Source: Asterias rubens
Taxonomy: Eukaryota > Echinodermata > Asteroidea > Forcipulatida > Asteriidae
Assembly (NCBI RefSeq): GCF_902459465.1
Contig: NC_047080.1
Coordinates: forward strand, 7,786,866-7,850,865
Length of the DNA stretch: 64,000 bases
Direction: 5' to 3'
Under the pieces are notes generated by a model that was not told the DNA's origin, ran no database searches, and saw only the letters and a list, made by a program, of their open reading frames with translations. Each line of letters opens with the position of its first letter. The stretch's first letter is position 1. Positions 12,101 to 24,700 of the stretch are shown piece after piece. Position numbers and translations under genes: made by a program.

Positions 12101-15100
12101 ACCAGCGTTTTTATTATTTTTCTATGTCTGGAAACATTTGTGCAAAGTTTTGTTCTCAATATCCAAATTCTGTGAAGGGGAAAAAGAGAGACTGTAGTGG
12201 TGTGCACTTAATTTACTAAATAAATTCATTTTTCAAATTTCTCCATGCAGAATATGGTGAGTTCCTTCATTGCCGGGGCAAGAAGTTCACAGACTTTGAT
12301 GAGATCCGGAAGGAGATTGAAGCAGAGACGGACCGCATCACCGGGAGCAATAAAGGCATCTCAGCCGTCCCTATCAACCTTAGGGTCTACTCCCCTCATG
12401 GTCAGTACTAAGCCCTGCCCCTCAGTGCTTACACACATGGGTGTATATGGGTTAAACGAAAATTAGTAACATTTGATATTCGTGGGGAAATATATCAATT
12501 AATTTTTCTGTGTTTCTGTTTAGTGTTGAACTTGACGTTGATCGACCTCCCCGGTATGACCAAGATACCAGTTGGTGACCAGCCAGCGGACATTGAAGTA
12601 CAGATCAGATCTATGGTAATGGAGTTTGTTTTGAAAGAGAACTGTCTCGTTCTCGCCGTCTCACCGGCTAACTCGGACTTGGCCAACTCTGATGCCCTGA
12701 AAATAGCCAAGGAGGTCGACCCCTCAGGTAAAGAATAAAAGATTCAAATAATAAAAACAAAGTCTTATTTGGCGCATTTCACAATAACCGTCTCAATGAA
12801 CAATCCTTTAATCTTCCTCAGCTCCCTGGTGAGTATATAACCTATTATGGGCAAACGTAGCTCTCCAAAGGCTTTTTCATACACAATATTATCCTCTACC
12901 CTCGAAGGTACCCATTTATCTCCGTGGGTGAAGAGAAGCAATTATAGTAAAGTATCTTGCTCTAGGACCAAAGTACCATGACTGGGATTCGAACCCACAC
13001 TTCAATTAACCACGAGAACTTGAACTCAATGCTCTTAACCACGACAACCTACAACAGATGAACAATAAAGCCTGGTTTATTCTTTTTCTGAAAGCAAGGA
13101 GAATTTTCTTGGGTCACAATTAGAAAAACATCGCTAACCGATTTATGCATCACTAAAATTCATTTTGCATTCGCATTCGAGTGAAGTATAAACCAGGCTT
13201 TTATTGTAGTTCTGAAGGGAGCTTAAAGGCAGTGGACACTATTGGTAATTACTCAAAATAATTATTAGCGTAAAACCTTTCTTGGTGACGAGTAATAGGG
13301 AGAGGTTGATGGTATAAAACATTGTGAGAAATGGCTCCCTCTGAAGTGCCATAGTTTTCGAGAAAGAAGTAATTTTCCACGAATTTGATTTTGAGACCTC
13401 AAGTTTAGAACTTGAGGTCTCGGAATCAACTATCTAAATGTACACAACTTCGTGTAACAAGGGTGTTTTTTCTTTCATTATTATCTCGCAAGTTCGATGA
13501 CCGATTGAGCTCAAATTTTCACAGGTTTGTTATTTTATGCATACGTTGAGATACACCAACTGTGAAGGATAGTCTTTGACAATTACCAATAGTGTCCACT
13601 GCCTTTAAGTCTGTACAAAAACCTAAAGACCCTTTTGTTTACAAGCTTTTGCCACCATTGTGTAAAGGCAGTATTGAGTATCACAATATACATGTAGAGT
13701 GTAACTTGATTGTCACAAAAAAGCCTTTATTAAATAAAATAAAATAAAATAAAACATTTTTTTCTTCCTTTCTGTTTTGGGTAGCACAGTTGATCAATGA
13801 ATAATATGTGTGTGAAAATATCTGACTTTTGCCAGCGAGGGGGGGTTGGAAAATTTGCTGTTGTCTATCATGTTCAACGTGTTAGCTAGCGAGCCGTGCA
13901 CGCCGTGTTAGCACGGCCAGTTGGGCTGAAAACACGGGCAAAATTTTGATGCACGGCTTGGTTGAAGATGGTTGAAGCCGTGCTGTCTAATAATTTCAGT
14001 GAAAATTACTGAACTTCTTTTATTTATTTTGTTGTTGTTGAACAGTTTAAAAACAGCAGTGAGTAACATTAGATTTGGTTTTACCAGATTTCCTTCTTCT
14101 TTTTGAATCAAAATTTCAACGACGCAACCATAAAACAATCACTCGAAGTTGCTTCGAAAACGCTGACCACATTGCGACCACACAAAACACAACGCACAAC
14201 CCACACATTACATACACAACGCACGTGCAAATTCACAACGCAAGCGAGACACGCAGACTTCGTTTTAACAGTCAGTCGTCGTCATCAACCGTCATCAGCA
14301 GGCAGGCAGCATGAACTCCACGCACGCGTGGTATGATAGAGGCGACTTCACACGCGTTTTCATTCAGATTATTTTAGGTACCAATCTCATCTCCACGATC
14401 CTACAAACCATCACGCTCTTGATTTTTTCTACTATGACGTCAGTATCAGTAACTGAGTGACACCCTGTGCAGTGCACCTTTTACCGCATACATTCTGCAG
14501 TTGCTTTGTAGATTGGTTCCGCAGTTTTTCCCAACTCGACGGCGGCAAACATGACAATCTTTGTTTTCCTCCTAGAAATTCAAGGGCACATCATTTGTTC
14601 GTTGTAGAGTTTGTTTGAAACATCAAGACTTTTTTGGATTTCAATGTTTGCATCTCTGTTTATTAATGTTTATTTTCCGCTCGAAAGGTTCAAAAACTGG
14701 TTCGTGTTTCTCATCAAATCTCCAGTTTTGCTGTAGACCTCCCAAATTTATTTTTTTAATGGAAGAACGTTTTTTTTTGCCCAGTGGAACTACTTAAATG
14801 GCACTGTCTTTCGTAACTGTTTGTTCTTTATTCTCCGCAGACTGTTTACAAATTGTCTTTGACCCAGTTTCAACAATTAAACAACCTATAAGACTCAAAC
14901 TTTATGAAACCTAAACAAATACTAAGGAAAATAATAATTACCATGATCGGTCAGTTTGAATTAAGCAAACAATTATGGTACATGTAAATCACTCTTGACA
15001 TTTTGATTGGTTGCAAATACTTGTGTGAATCATTATTTTACATTAATTATTAATTGATTTGTTTAAAATAAATACAAAAACTATTATCAGCTTCTTGACC

Positions 15101-18100
15101 TTAGGCCTATAGTTCTGAAATCAAATGATAACTCTTATGATAACTCTTAATTTCTTCAATACCTCTTCATTTTTGTTTAGTCTTTAAGCAAAAATTTGTA
15201 TCAAGAGTAACACATGCCAAAAAATATTGTGTTGACAGCAAAAAACTTGTACTGCATTATTTGTATCACTTTTAAATCATTTTGGGCTAAATGGGTCCAA
15301 GCTCCATGGTCCAAGTAAGTGCTTTGAACTGGCCTAATATTGCCCCAGAAACATTTTATAGAGTTTAATAATGTGTATTTGTTTTAAAGTTCAAATACAA
15401 ACCTTGTCAAACCATGGAGGTAGAAATAGCTCCATGTTCAAACTGGCATATGACTAAAGTGACACAAAAACGAAGGATTGACATAATATTGTAAATTGAA
15501 CTGTGCAAGTCTTTGTTGAAAAACCCAAATCAAGTAGACTTGGTTGTAATCTGTTTGAAATGATTCATGTGTTATTTGTTGTTTGCATCTTCTTTGTTAC
15601 AATGTTTGTTCATTATTACAAACAAGGAACAAAAATAGTGGGGGGTGAGACAGACTTGGCGCTGCGCGCTCGTGTTGTGTGCTACGCACACAATGTTTCT
15701 ATTTTTTTTTTTTTTGATTTTAGGTTGCACTCCCACTATTTCAGTTTGCACTCCCACTTTCCAAAATCCTGGCTAAGACACTGATCATGTTGCAAAAGAA
15801 ACTGATATCATTTTATAAATTTGAAATTTGAGCTACCTGTACACCTGTACATCATACATGTACTTTTTATAAGCTTCAAGCATGAGTTTCCCAAACAACT
15901 ATTAAAGAAATCATATCATTTGAAAGCACATATCCCACTAATTTTAGAACCAACGTCTCGGTTTGAAGAGAAACTAATTTTTACTTTCATAGGTCTGACA
16001 TTTTGCTTTCACAAATTTTGCTTTTTACAAATTACCAAGTTGAGTCCCAAATAGACTGGTGCTCTTTAGTATGTAGTTTATTGTCAGGGGTTCTGAACTC
16101 GTTTTTGAAAGGGTAAGAGCACCAAGGCATTTTCTCCAGAGGCAACTGTTAATTTCTACTGGAGCATTTCAAGGGCACCAAGGCAAAGACCAGAGGGCAT
16201 GGAGGCAATTGCTTTCGTTGCCTACATGAAGTATCAGGCCTGGGTTTTAATCACTTCTGCACTTTACGTTTACACACAATATATAAAAACTTGCTATTCC
16301 TCTGCAGCTGATGTGGAAGTTAACTGTAACCGTAATTGAATCTTGACTTGCCTTAAGCAACTACTAGCATCGGATCCTCCTCATGATTATGCAAATGAGC
16401 GATATTTGCTCTTGACTTTTATTTCTTGTGGGACGGAATGTCTCTACCCTGCACTAGGAATTAATATATGCGGATATAGGCATGCAGCGACACTTTGTAA
16501 ATAACTAGTTGGAATTAATATGTGATGAATAAATGTGTGTTTGGCAGTCGATGGGAACTACTCGTAGCAATAATATGTCAATAGCTGATTGACCAATATT
16601 ATTTGAAATGCATCAGCAGTATTCAAGGATGAGTAGTGGCTACTTGTACCACTGTAAACAAAAGAGAAACATCTATTTTTCTCCCAGCATACCAAGTGTT
16701 CAATTGATCAAATTTTGTAGGTCTGAAAAAAAACAGGGAAAAAACCCAAGATGTTGGCACCATGATAAAGGTCTGCGAAAGTTGCCTGTATTATTGTAAT
16801 TGTATAAGAAATATTGTTGAGAATATCCACTTGTGCTTGAAAAAAACATTAATTGTTGTTGGGAAGGTGTGGGGCTACTAAACAATTTCCTTGTTACATG
16901 CTGTATTTGTTTTTTATAAACCTGCATCAAAAACCACCAGAGAGCACCTACAGTAGCCAGAGCTTTCAAGCCCCGGCCAAGACAGACTTCGCGCTGCGCA
17001 CTCGTGTTGTGTGCTGCGCACACAATGTTTCTATTTTTTTAGTAGTGATTTTAGGTTGCACTCCCACTTTTCAAATTCCTCGCTAAGACACTGTACTATA
17101 CATATCTATAAAGCGAATGTTTTGATTCATTTTTTATTTGTGTAATTATTGTCTATGGCCAGGTACACGCACAATTGGTGTGATTACAAAACTGGATTTG
17201 ATGGATGACGGAACTGATGCGCGTAATATTCTGGAGAATAAACTGTTGCCACTGCGCAGAGGTAAGAATACGCCATCATTGTATCTTTTTCCGCAAACCG
17301 AAAACTTAAACAAATCCCACATTTTTTACACATTTTTGTGTTTTTCAAATTCTGGATGTTATTATTGGCACCAATATTTTACATCAAGTTTCAAGTCATA
17401 AACGTAATTGTTACATAAGTACATACACTCAATACATCAAGGTTAGTACCAATTTACAGTTTTGAGATTTCACAAATGTGACCCACTCTGTGAAAATGAG
17501 TCAGATGTCGCCCAATGCAATATTAAGTTATGGACAGTTTAATGTGGAAAATGTAAAAAAAAAAAAATAAAAAAAAATCTTTTTCAGATCTTCAGTTGCA
17601 TGGTTAACCTTTAAAACACTTACTTTTAGGCAATAAAGCTATGAATACAACAATTTTGTGATCATACTTATGTCTAATTTGTATCCTAATTTGGTGTAGT
17701 GGCTAATTTCAAACGGGAGTAACTCAGCAACGCGATACACCCCAATGCTTAAACACATACCAAATTACTGCTGCTGATGTGTTCTTTTCAGCCATGCATA
17801 TAACTCAATCCTTGAAGTTGCCTACATCTGACTCATTTTCACAGAGCGGGTCACAAATAGCCAATTTAAAACTACAAATTTTTCATTGAAGTACACGGTG
17901 TTGGCACAGTGTCAACAATGATTGCAAAAACTATTTACAAAAAGACCAATGTATGACCTACCTGTAGATTTGAGTTATCACTAAGATTAATCTATTTTTC
18001 CAGGGAAAACTGCTTTTGTACGCATCTGAAATTATTCTTTTCCAGAAAGGCTATTGTGAAAATGTGAACAATTGTTGACTACTAGCATGATGCACATTTA

Positions 18101-21100
18101 CACATGATGTTCCTTTTGTTCAGCCATCTGCTATGTTGATACATGATGCTACTTTTAATTTTAATGCGACTTTAAATTTATATACCTTTTTGCAGTTGTT
18201 TTCATGGAGCTTTTTTTACTACTCTTAAAGGCAGTGGACAATATTGGTAACTGTGAAAGACTAGCCTTCACAGTTGGTGAATCTCAACATATATATAAAA
18301 TAACAAACCTGTGAAAATTTGAGCTCAATCGGCCATCGAACTTGCGAGATAATAATGAAAGACAAAAACACCCTTGTCACACGAAGTTGTGTGCGTTTAG
18401 ATGGTTAATTTCGAGACCTCAAGTTCTAAATCTGAGGTCTCAAAATCAAATTCGTGGAAAATTACTTCTTTCTCAAAAACTATGGCACATCAGAGGGAGC
18501 CGTTTCTAACAATGTTTTATACCATCAACCTCTCCCCATTACTCGTTACCAAGTAAGGTTTTATGCTAATTATTATTTTGAGTAATTACCAATAGTGTCC
18601 ACTGCCTTTAAACCAGGAAACCAGTGCTCAATACCTTTGCTTCTGTGCTTACAATCACTATTCACTTACATGACTTGCGCTTAGCACCAATCCCAACTTT
18701 GATTACAAAACTCTGGGGAAAGAACTGATTATACAGTGTCTAATACACTCGGGGTATCATGGTATAAAAAATTATAACCTGAATCTTGTTTTCGTCAGGA
18801 TACATCGGTGTTGTGAACAGAAGTCAGAGAGATATTGAGGGAAGAAAAGACATCAAAGCAGCGCTGTCAGCTGAGCGTAAATTCTTTCTGAGTCATCAAT
18901 CTTATCGTCATATGGCAGATAAGATGGGTACACCTTACCTACAGAAAGTTCTCAATCAGGTACGTACACAGGACTGTATATCTAAACTGGACTGCAGCAT
19001 TTAAGACACTGGACACTATTGGTAATTGTCAAAGACCAGTCTTCTCACTTGGTGTATCCTAACATATGCACAAAATAACAAACTTTTGAAAGTTTTAGCT
19101 CAATTGGTCATTTAAGTTGCGAGAGAATAATGGAAGAAAAAACTCTCTTGTCGCACAAGTTGTGTGCTTTCAGATACTTGATTTCGAGACCTCAAAATTT
19201 AATTCTGAGGTCTCAAAATCAAATTCAAATATTTTAGTGAGAAATTACTTCTTTCTCAAAAACTACCGTTTCTCACAATGTTTATGCCATCAACAGCTCT
19301 CCATCCATTGATCATTAACAAGTAAGCTTTTTATGCTAACAATTATTTTGAGTGATTACCAATAGTGTCCAGTGCCTTTAAGTCAGTAAACTCTAGACCG
19401 GGTAAGTCTGTCAGTCAGATTGATCTGAGAATAATTCTGTAGGAGCGTTGGTTTTCTGAAGTGCCCCCCTAGAAAAAATTGTGCGCCCCCCCCCCTTCCT
19501 TGTGCCCCCTTTTACCATAGTGACACCTTGTTCGTGCATTTCAGCACGAACACCTATTGTTTTTGTTCCGTTTTTTTTTCTGCTCCATCTTCTTCTTCTT
19601 CACCGTCAACTCTTCTCTACAGCATAACTCAAGATTCAAGCCAAACTGAACCTTGAAACTCATCAGACAATTGAACCTCAATACGAAGACGGCACAGTTT
19701 TCATTACGTCATGATGACGTCATTAGGTGTCAAATTACAAGGTTTTTAAAGTTGAAAAGGGACCATTTTCGTTTTGCTGTATCTCAACGAATATGAAAGC
19801 TATGATGTTCAAAGTTTTCGCACCTGATAGACCAAGACTGGGGCAACATTTGAAAAGTTAACGCCAAAATCGTACGACCTTAGCATCCGGGTCGTTACCC
19901 TGGGTCGAAGTTCACCTTCGGGTTTTTTTCGTCAAAAAACAACTTTCGAGCTTTTCTACGGAATAACTCAAGATTGAGATTGAATGGAATGTTGAAACTC
20001 AATAGATAGTTGAACCTCAGTATCAAGACAACACATACTTAATTACGTCATTATGACGTCATCGGGAATTGAATTACGTTAGATCAAAGTTTAATATTTG
20101 TAAAAATCATAACTCAAAAACTATGATTCGGATGTTGACAATCTACACATCATCGGATAGATCATTAAAAGTTGGACAAATGCTTCACAGAACACGTAAA
20201 ATATTTTTAATACTTCTAGTGCAAAACGAAAGTTGAAAATTTCATAAAATCTTATCGTATTCATGTTTTTAAAACTACTGATCATTTCAACGTAATTTTT
20301 GTTTCAGATTGTAAAACAGCAATCCCGCTCAATCTTTTGCACAGAAATAACAAAATTTGGACCTTTACATCAGTCGAAAAGGGACGCGAAAGCACCTGTT
20401 GACCCACGCGTTTACCCCCATTTTGATCAACAACGCACGCTATGCAGTGCAAGCGCCGAGTTTTTGGGGGGAATTCCCAAAAGTGCTCTCTTTAGTCCAG
20501 CGAAAGAGGGCGCTGTAACGTTTTTAGTAACATCGAGCACTGAGTGAATCGCGGTGAATCGCAATAGTTGAGTAATAATGAACAACGTCTCGCACCAAAA
20601 CAACAAGTAGGAAAACATTTGCATTGATGTTATAAGATACATTATACACCTTCAGATAGTCCATCACATAATTATAAAATGTTTACAAGTCATACATCAG
20701 CTGAAAGGTTTTAATGAACTAGTCAGGATCTACACAAATGAAATCAGTTTAAACTTGGCTTCTTGTTCAAACCAGAGGTTGAAAATAATTGGTCAAAGAA
20801 AAATAATTTCACAACCACACATTTGATTTTTTATATATTTATACGTCATTGGGTAGGTATGTATCAACTTAAGAAACGATACACCACATTGACTATTAAA
20901 CCTTGACCTCCAGTTAAACAGGAAGATGCAGTTAATTATTTGAAAAAATATTACTCCAGAACCAGAAATTAGTTGTTTATTATCTGAACGTCGTGATAAG
21001 GCTTTGAAAAACATTACTAACGCTATAATTTGTGACCTAAAAAAAAATTTTCTTCCGGTTCAAACCGGATGTTTAAATTTTATATTTGAAAAAAATCATA

Positions 21101-21747
21101 ACATCTGAACCATACATTGGATTTTTTTGAATCTATGCATCATCTGAAAGGTCTTAATAGACTTATCATGTGCTATACAATATGCGACTCTGTTTGACCT
21201 TGACTTCCAGTTAAAGTTGGAAATTGATATATAATGTTTGAAAAATAAAACAATCCTAAACCACATGATTTGATTTTTATCATCTATACGTCAAAAGAAA
21301 GAACTCAAAAGACATCACCAACGCTACCAAGTGTGACCTCATTTGACAGTACCTTCCGGTTCAAAACGGAAGTTGAAACTTTATATTTGAAAAAATCATA
21401 ACTTCTAAACCAAATATTGGATTTTTACAACCCATCCATCATTTAAAAGGTCTTAATAAACTTATCACGCGCTACATAAAAAGTAACCCCTATTTGACCT
21501 TTTATCCGATGCAAACCGGAAGTTGGTGTTTAATTTGTAAAAAAATCATAACTCCTTAACCAGTCATTGGATTGATGAGGTAAAATGTTGTCACCAATTC
21601 ATTCACTCACTCACCACAAACACCTTGTTTTTGTAGTAAACAAAAACTGTACAAAAACTGTACCTCTAGTTTTTTTTTCAAACTGTACCAAAATTTTACT
21701 CAACTTTTTAAGTAGTTCGAAATTGGGCCAAGATTGATTGATTGTTG

Positions 21748-21798
<51 letters not shown>

Positions 21799-24700
21799 CT
21801 TTCTTTCTTTCTTCAGCAACTGACCAACCACATCAAGGAAACTCTTCCTGCTCTAAGGAACAGACTCCAGACACAGCTCCTTTCCCTCGAGAGGGACGTT
21901 GCAGATTTCAAGGACATGGACTACAACGACCCCACACGCAAAACCAAGTACATGTTACAGTAAGTCATGCATTGTTTGTTGTATTACACAATGCTTACCA
22001 AGCAAATTTACCTGTTATATAAACATAACAAGTGTCACTGTGGTCCAGTGGTTAGACTGCAGGATTTTCAGTCGCAGGGGTATGGGTTCGAACCCCCAAG
22101 CTAACTGGAGATTTCACAATGACTAGGCGCAGGGGTATGGGTTCGAACCCCCAAGCTAACTGGAGATTTCACAATGACTAGGCGCAGGGGTACGGGTTCG
22201 AACCCCCCAAGCTAACTGGAGATTTCACAATGACTAGGCGCAGGGGTATGGGTTCGAACCCCCAAGCTAACTGGAGATTTCACAATGACTAGGCGCAGGG
22301 GTATAGGTTCGAACCCCCCAAGCTAACTGGAGATTTCACAATGACAAGGCGCAGGGGTATGGGTTCGAACCCCCAAGCTAACTGGAGATTTCACAATGAC
22401 TAGGCGCAGGGGTATAGGTTCGAACCCCCCAAGCTAACTGGAGATTTCACAATGACAAGGCGCAGGGGTATGGGTTCGAACCCCCCAAGCTAACTGGAGA
22501 TTTCACAATGACTAGGCGCAGGGGTATGGGTTCGAACCCCCAAGCTAACTGGAGATTTCACAATGACTAGGCGCAGGGGTATGGGTTCGAACCCCCCAAG
22601 CTAACTGGAGATTTCACAATGACTAGGCGCAGGGGTATGGGTTCGAACCCCCCAAGCTAACTGGAGATTTCACAATGACTAGGTGCAGGGGTATGGGTTC
22701 GAACCCCCAAGCTAACTGGAGATTTCACAATGACTAGGCGCAGGGGTATGGGTTCGAACCCCCAAGCTAACTGGAGATTTCACAATGACTAGGCGCAGGG
22801 GTATGGGTTCGAACCCCCCAAGCTAACTGGAGATTTCACAATGACTAGGCGCAGGGGTATGGGTTCGAACCCCCCAAGCTAACTGGAGATTTCACAATGA
22901 CTAGGGTGTTATGGTCAAACGGTTAAGAGTATCAAATTCAGGTTTTGGTGGTTACATGTAACATCGGATTGTGGGTTTGGGGTCCGGTCAAGACACTTGT
23001 GTCTTTGAGCAAAATGCTTCACTAAACTTGCTTCTGTACACCTAGGGGATAAATGTGGTCCAGTGGTTAGACTTCAGGGTTTGCAATCACAAGGGTATGG
23101 GTTCAAATCCCTCAAGCTAACTGCTGATTTCACAATGACTAGAATAAGTATATGGTCGTCTAGTTATTGAATCAAGATTTCTTGATTTGTGCACTTCATA
23201 ATTAGACATTAAACTAATTTTTATATGAGAGAGATTGGCTTTAGCCAGCTTGGTTTGTTGAGGTCCCTTGACGGGAAGATCATTTTAAAATCATGTCTTG
23301 GCGTTTCGAGGCTGAGTGGTCAAGCTCACCAGACTCGAGCTCTGTTTTTTTTCTTCATATCACCATAGTGTAGGTTCGAGTCCCAGTCTTGACCATTATT
23401 GCTTCGTTCTTTGGTTGACCCTTAAAATTGTACAGTTTATGTCACGTTTGTTGTGTCATGCATGTAAAAGAACACAGTTCCACTCATTGCTAAGCAACCT
23501 TGTAAACGTTTATAAGGTGCTACATAGATTGGTTTCAGAATTCATGAAAACTTCAAAGCCTGTCTAAAAAGGGGGTAATATTCAAGAGCGTTTGAGCACC
23601 ATATTTGTAGCAGACCCGTATGCTTCTTTTTTGAAAGCCAAGGGCACCACGCCATTTTCTCCTTGGTAAGGGGCACCTTAAGATGAAATTTTAAGTTTCT
23701 ACTGGAGCATTTCACAAGCACCAAGGCATTGAACAGGGTGCTTAGAAGCAATCGCCTTCGGTGCCTCCATGAAGTATCAGGCCTGGACGTGCGCTAAATT
23801 TGAGTCTGATAATAATATCATGTTCGACAAAAATTTCTGCAGGATGGTACAGCAGTTTGGGGCAGACTTTGAGAAGCGCATAGAGGGCGCTGGTGATGAA
23901 ATCAACACAATGGAGCTGTCGGGCGGGGCCAAGATCAACCGCATCTTCCATGAACGCTTCCCGTTTGAGGTTGTCAAGATGGAATATGATGAGAAAGAAT
24001 TAAGGAGAGAGATCAGTTATGCCATCAAGAACATCCGCGGTGTCAAGTAAGATTTCAAGACAAAAGTTAGAACTTGTTATATTTTTGTAAACATTGCACT
24101 GTTCAGGACACTGGACACGATTGGTAAGTACTCATAATAATTGTTAGCATAAAAAACTTACTTGGTAACGAGCAATGGAGAGCTGGTGGTAGTACTAAAC
24201 ATTGTGAGAAACGGCTTCCTTGTCAACCCCTATTATAAGGTGCTACATAATTCAGGAATGAGATTGTTCAGATTTTTGGCTGAATTCAGACTTTTTATGT
24301 CGGCGTGGTGAAGAAAATCAGACAATATTCTTTTCCACGAATAAAGAAATCATGCTCTTTGATCTACTTCTCTAGTGCTTTGAATACTGTTCCCAAAAGC
24401 TCCTTGGAATCTATTACCCCAGGGGTTACCAAACGGTAGAAATGGCATCATTTCAACACTGAATAATTGTAACTTCATTAGTCCATCTTTCTTTCGCTGA
24501 GTAGATTTATCGGATTGTTTGCGAAACTTGAAAAAACTATTACCTGGGCGGAAGGTTTAGAAAATTGGCTTGGACCACTACTTTAGCTTGTAAAATTGTT
24601 AATGCACTACCGCGGAGTGAGTTCTTAAATTGGTCTCAAATATATTTGTTCTTCTTTTAGGGTTGGTCTGTTTACCCCAGACATGGCATTTGAAGCAATT

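Larger units (their letters stand above)
5760..12250 (+). other. Dynamin intron 2 (6.5 kb)
   Basis: No exon recognised. Contains family-1 copies (6214-6606, 10108-10494), decayed tRNA-like fragments (6870-6910, 7228-7290), an inverted-repeat element at 7690-7892, two hAT-like CGATA-rich elements (8470-8914, 9595-9967), a poly-G tract near 9127, a diverged dispersed repeat (10920-11110) and a palindromic family at 11495-11760 also found at 39880-40150. Confidence 0.75.
12728..17162 (+). other. Dynamin intron 4
   Basis: Holds a minus-strand tRNA-derived SINE (about 12925-13055), an inverted-repeat element (13067-13202), a family-1 copy (13223-13608), an AAAAT microsatellite (13733-13757), one of a pair of ~130-bp repeats (15650-15782; the second at 16979-17093) and a dispersed repeat at 16088-16240. 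The rest shows nothing recognisable. Confidence 0.7.
17262..18798 (+). other. Dynamin intron 5
   Basis: Contains an inverted-repeat element at 17477-17856 and a family-1 copy at 18225-18611; no exon seen. Confidence 0.75.
18960..21816 (+). other. Dynamin intron 6
   Basis: A family-1 copy (19001-19381), a ~2.1-kb repetitive block (about 19525-21640) and a TTGA microsatellite (21729-21797) that runs to the exon 7 acceptor tract. Confidence 0.75.
21960..23842 (+). other. Dynamin intron 7
   Basis: Dominated by a 15-unit minisatellite (22071-22905) derived from a tRNA-like SINE, with further SINE pieces (22908-23050, 23051-23142, 23298-23395) and a dispersed repeat (23625-23790) ahead of exon 8. 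Confidence 0.8.

Noticed and set aside
22031..22110. Possible tRNA gene with A and B boxes
   Set aside because: The 5' flank does not pair with the 3' side to form an acceptor stem, and the sequence runs into SINE-type and minisatellite sequence.
22071..22905. CRISPR-like array
   Set aside because: Units are contiguous with no unique spacers, and the context is a eukaryotic intron.
23298..23395. Leu/Ser-type tRNA gene candidate
   Set aside because: D-, anticodon- and T-arm-like segments are visible but acceptor-stem pairing and a proper 3' end are missing; treated as a SINE head.
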